A stretch of DNA of 64,000 nucleotides, taken from assembly GCA_013399695.1 (NCBI GenBank), contig VXAU01001251.1, positions 2,087,925 to 2,151,924 on the forward strand. The letters run 5' to 3'. This DNA is from Formicarius rufipectus (Eukaryota > Chordata > Aves > Passeriformes > Formicariidae). The notes under the pieces were generated by a model. It saw nothing but the letters and a program-made list of their open reading frames with translations, ran no database searches and was not told the DNA's origin. The translations under genes were made by a program, and so were the position numbers. This document shows positions 59,301-64,000 of this stretch, piece by piece. Position 1 is the first letter of the stretch. Every line of letters starts with the position of its first letter.

Positions 59301-62300
59301 GTGCTCTCCTTGCTACTTGTAAAGGTGTGAGAGTGCATCCCCTCAGCAGAGCTGAGAACAGCTGAGAACAGCTCTGCTAACTTGGACACCCACCACTTCT
59401 CTGGGCATCCATGGGATCCCATTCTGAAATGACCTTGACCCCTTTCTAACGAGGCTTAGCCTGTTGCAAATGGGAGCTGTGGAGTTGTGTTAGCACATAC
59501 ACTTTTCACCTCCAGCTCAGGGTAAGCATATGGTGGAACAGAGGGTCCCTGATACCATGTGGGACCTCCTTAGGTCCCATGCACAGGCACACATTGTGCT
59601 TGGGGAAATGCTCCAGTGTGGTACAGAGCCTTCTTGAGCTTACAGGGTGGCTTGTTATAAGTCTTGGGTGATGGCAGCCTGTGCTATGCTATCCTAGCAG
59701 GATGCCAAGGACTGTGCCCCCTTAATGAGCAGAGCCTTGTTTTCCTCTCTACTCAGCTTTCTTCAGATACCAAAAGCAGCCTTGCCAAGGTTGCTCTATG
59801 GCTTCTCCTGCTGCCAGTAATCTGGGTAATCTCTTATCTCAATTTATTTTGCTGTTTATAGCCATGACAGCTGAACCCTAGACAATGTGTAATGTGTGAG
59901 TTATGTTAGACATCGTTGAGCCAACAATGATCTGGAGCCAGGGCACTATGAGCTGTGTACAAGAGCTCAAAGCACCAGGGTTGGAAATCAGCTGTGGCAA
60001 GTGATTTGGGAAATCCCTGTGTCCCAGCTTCAATTTACTCACTCACTGCACAGTCTGCTCTTTAGGACTGATGGAAGGTTTTGCCTAGAAGCAGTTGAGT
60101 GTTACTGGTTATGAGACAGTCAGCCACAACTTCAAGCAAAAGGTTTGTTAGTCATCTTTCCTTCTATCTCATGTATCATCACAGCTGCCATCCAGGATGC
60201 CTGAAGTTGGGCTCTCTCGGTTTGAGCCTTCTCTGTCTGTGTGTTCCCAGTGCTTTGGGTTTGTGCTGGTTAGGACTCTGGCTGAAGTCAATCTCCTGCA
60301 GCAATTGGAAAAAATACAAAGAAATCATATCTTTCTTAGTTGAATTGACTCCTGCATTTTGGCAGGACTAAGGAATTCAGCCAGCTAATATTATCATTTA
60401 CTTCACACAGAGCATCATCTTTTGTATGCAAACATATAGGTACAGTCCCTTTTTGAGTCTTAATTATTGGGTGGACCTAAAGATAAAGGTGATTAAAAAA
60501 TTTCATCAGTCATGAACTGACATCATTGTTTGCATCAAAGAAGCAGATACACACTTCTGGAATACCATGAAATGTTAACACAGGCCATCACTGTGGAACT
60601 GGTGATGCTGATGGTCTTTTTATAATAAATAGGAGACAAGAATTCTTTTAAAGACCTGATCTTATGTTGAGCTGAACATCTCATGAGTCCTTTTCTAGGA
60701 AGAGCTCAGTACATTTCTAAATGAGCTGGCTGAAAGAATGATGAACTGTGAAGACTAGTGCCTGGATGTATGAGTTTTCTCAGATAAGTCATAACCACAT
60801 CCTGAGTTAGGAAGCCATTTGTAGTCATCTTATCAAACAGCCCATGCTGTTATCAGGATATCAGCAACAGCAAGGCACGAAGCAGAGAGAGATAATGGAA
60901 AATTCTCTGAGCAACCAACTGGGAAAACAAGTAATGGGGTCCCCTAGTTCAGTGTCTTTTCCATGTAGGAGGGTCCCCCCATTGTAATGTCCCATAATAA
61001 CAAATTTTTATCAGGAACTGTTTTGGGGAAATTTGTGCTTTATTCCTTCTTGCAATGCTGTTGGACGAACACTGTGATCAGGGTGGGTGTTGCATGCCTG
61101 CTGACTGTTAATCTGCATATTTTTGGGTCCCCTCACTGAAAGCTATCACCCAGGGGAAGAGAAAGGGTGGACATGAGTCTCACCCCAGTGGCAGTTGCTC
61201 CCCTTGGGAACACACTTTAACAACAGTATCAAGATTGCAGGTTCAAGGCTGTAAGAACAACAGCATGAGAACAACTGACAACAGAGGAAAACAACTGTCC
61301 CAGAAGAGCTGGAAAATACTCCTGATGAAGCTTAGGAGAAAGGGTACAATGCTGCAAGTGAAAAGCAGGCTATAGAGTGGCAGCCAGGAGGCCCTTAGCA
61401 TGACATGGGCTATGGCACCTATGGCACTGCCACAACGAGGAAACTGGCACCCCAGAATGGGACCCCACAGCATCAATGTGCTGAGTAGGACATGGCCAAG
61501 AAGTAGCCAACCCTGAAAATGCCACCTTTCTCTTTGACTTAGGTATTTATCTGAAAGCCCAGATTAGATGTTAGCTGGTAGCTTGTGACATCCAGATGTG
61601 TGTCTGCAGAGCACTGATGATCCTCAGTTCATCTCATAGTCCTCCATACAGCCAAGCTGGGACCTGGCTGGGGCAGGTCATGACTTCTAAGCCATACATC
61701 CATGTCTTCTTCCTGTGAAAGCCAGAGAGTGGAAAAGAGTGGAAGTTTACTGCACACCTTGGTGTCCCCTGGTCTCACAGTCAGGATATGGCAAAGGCAA
61801 TCATCCAGGATCTGCAGAAAACTCTCATACTTAACCCTAATCCTGCCCTTGGTTACAGATTACCAGTTAGCAGTTTTTTCTTTTCTTCCTGACTATTCCT
61901 GGAACAGGTAATTCCTTCTTTTTGTACAAAAACTTTCTAGTTCAAACACTTGCCCAGAGATGGCGAGACCTGGGATTCACACCCCCAGCCTGATTTCAAA
62001 GCCACTGCTTCCCTTTCTACATGAGCACCTTCACAGGTTTGCTGGAAGTCAGCTAGGGAAGGAAATGTTCTCTACACTTCCCTAGTTGTGGCTGGTCTAT
62101 TGTGAAAAATGGAGTGGATCTGCAAAAGAAGACAAGCAAAAGAGATCCTGCCTCTGTAGCATGTTGTCTGGGCTCTTCCAGGATGGGGAATGAGGAGCAG
62201 TGGCTCATCCTTGCACCAGGGATCTTCTCTAATCCTGCTTCATGGTAGGAAATGTATAAATAACATTAGGAATGAGGAGCAGAGGCTTTCCTTTCCTGGT

Positions 62301-64000
62301 GGGAATGCCAGAGGCTCCTCACCAGTGAGAGCCCTCTTTGGTCTTTTTTCATGTAGGGTTCAGCTCCAACAGAAAGGGTAGGGAAGAGTCCACCTTGCCA
62401 CCACTGTAGGTGGGGTGCTCCCAACGTTGGCAGCTGTGGACCTTCTGTTTTAGTCTCCTCTCTTGAGCTGGCAACTTCGAGACAAAGCTGAGGTGTTTGT
62501 GATGAGTCTGTACACTGGCTAGAATAACATTGCCAAGCACCTTGCTATTATCTTGCTACTTTCATTAATTACCTAATTAAAGGAGCTCATGATATGTTAA
62601 TGTTAAACCTTAGCCTGATTTCTGAGGAGAACAGAAAATTGCCTTAGTTTTTCTAGTTTTGGTCTCATTAAAGCCTCATGTCATTCTCATTATAATGTGA
62701 TTTTCATTACTTAATCTATTATTTACCACAGGGAGAATCTGAAATGCACAGAATATATTTACAAAGTGAACAGGCTCCTTGGGTACTAGTCTTTGAACCA
62801 ATGGTTTTGTACAAGGAATTGCTTTACAAGTCTGTCTTGTGGCTACTTTTAAAAATAATACTATTTAAATACTATTTAAAACAGACATTTAAGGGATGAG
62901 TAACAAGTCTTGGCTTTGCAAATGCAGACATTAGATCACAGTGACCCTCTGCCTCCTGGGAACAACTTCCCTCTCACTTCCAAGCCATCAGATAATGTGT
63001 GCTGAGTAAAGTTAGCTTAGGTCAGAGAGCTGTTCACATACCCTGCTAATTGGTGAACTCCTCGTTTAGTGTTTTAAGGGATCTGGCACCAGGTAATGTT
63101 TCAGCTTTACTCCCCAGAGGACTCCTTGATCCAGTGGAGCTCACTTCCATTATTTTTCATTTTAAATAACAATGCTTTCTCCCCAGAAGTTTTAATACCC
63201 ATGAATCCATGGTGTTTTTTTCTGTTTTATTCAGAACATAGTACCTTGACAAGCACTGTGGTTTCCCATCTCTGTCAATGGGTTCAGCAAGTGACTCAGA
63301 GTGACACATAATGAACAGTCAGCGCCGCTCCCTGCCATGTCTGGCCATTTGGAGAACTCCCTCACCACCCATACATCTTTGTGGTTTGAGAGGTCTGACA
63401 AGATTTCATCAATAGGGGAAAATTTGGGAAAGCCCAACTCTGTTTTGACATCAGCCACTGATTTAAAATGCCAAGACACAGAGAAAGCAAAGCCACAAGA
63501 TACAGGAACTGCAATGCAACAGTTGTCAAGGTGAATCAAACAGCAGGGCGTTTGTAAGCTCAGTTCTCCCTTACAGTGTATCAGAAAATATATTCATGAG
63601 GATGCTGGAAGGGAAATGGCACCGGAGTTCCCTTTCTTGTGTGTACTCAGTGGATGGTCCACCGAGAGCCTTATCTCTTGCTCTCAGGAGGAGATGAGTC
63701 TATCATGCCCAAGTGGAAGATGGAAGATGCAAGAAGAACATTGAGCTCTCCATCAAGCACGTCCTCAGAGGACAGATGAGCAGGTTCAAGGTTTTTCAAC
63801 AGTGTTACTGAACATGTTCCTTCACAGCCACTGTACTCTCCAGCTACTTGGCATTTGTGGTTAAATCTGTGGATGTTTGATATGCTCAGCACTGATCAGG
63901 AAGAGTTAAACAGTCTCATTTCTCCAAAGAAAACAGAGTCCCTTGTCTTCAAGGCATCACATGTTTTCAAGTCCCTCCATACATGAATATCCACCTGGAA
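56311..64000. other. Intergenic stretch to the window end, no gene recognised
   Basis: Unique-looking sequence. AT-rich, motif-dense sequence lies at about 62540-62760 (TTCATTAATTACCTAATTAAAG). Two opposite open frames of 77-102 codons at 63231-63539 have no recognisable product. Synteny would put MTSS1 far to the right, transcribed away from SQLE, but none of its exons are seen. Confidence 0.55.

Noticed and set aside
63231..63539. Opposite-strand ORFs of 77 and 102 codons
   Set aside because: They lack recognised motifs. A possible donor (AAG-GTGAAT) exists at the plus-strand end but no good acceptor, so they stay unlisted as genes.
1..64000. tRNA or other structured RNA genes
   Set aside because: A visual scan for the GGTTCNANNCC B-box found only partial matches, without an A-box or cloverleaf partner. 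A covariance-model search would be decisive.

Overview
This is vertebrate nuclear DNA, almost certainly from a bird. It has one split gene with consensus splice sites in the left quarter, then about 46 kb with no recognisable gene. The dispersed repeats are CR1 LINEs of the avian type, with the usual 3' end motif (gggttgg and ATTCTATG-like tails). There is no sign of bacterial genes, CRISPR arrays or operons. One base, at 17543, is undetermined.

Left end (1-430): a short exon-like stretch readable on both strands. It could be the 3' end of the next gene. From conserved synteny I would expect WASHC5 there, facing SQLE, but I cannot confirm this from sequence.

SQLE (about 490-17500, minus strand): all 11 coding exons of squalene epoxidase can be placed exactly, with GT/AG borders and compatible phases. 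They join into an open frame of 575 codons (574 residues plus stop), the length I know for human SQLE. The N-terminal regulatory region, the FAD-binding GxGxxG motif, the GD motif and the hydrophobic C-terminus are all present. A 3' UTR of about 1.65 kb ends at a well-formed poly(A) site. The CpG-island promoter (about 17210-17760) holds two CCAAT boxes 42 bp apart, an SRE-like element between them and GC boxes. This is the layout expected of a sterol-regulated gene. CR1 fragments lie in introns 1, 3 and 4, and another starts just upstream of the promoter.

Right part (17.8-64 kb): intergenic sequence or introns of unseen non-coding RNAs. It holds five CR1 copies, including one of about 1.45 kb at 54.85-56.31 kb. 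An LTR-like block at 27.46-27.87 kb has four tandem units of about 50 bp, and a GTTAAG-rich degenerate repeat lies at 28.55 kb. There are two small GC-rich islets (25.55 and 38.2 kb), a 14-bp-arm inverted repeat at 45.13 kb and AT-rich stretches that look like enhancers. A few short open segments look like exons, all unproven: a membrane-anchor-like minus-strand ORF at 21.54-21.77 kb, glycoprotein-like minus-strand segments at 41.25-41.45 and 45.66-45.72 kb, and a well-bordered plus-strand segment at 37.29-37.42 kb. I found no convincing new biological system. The unproven exons and the sterol-promoter architecture are the items most worth checking.
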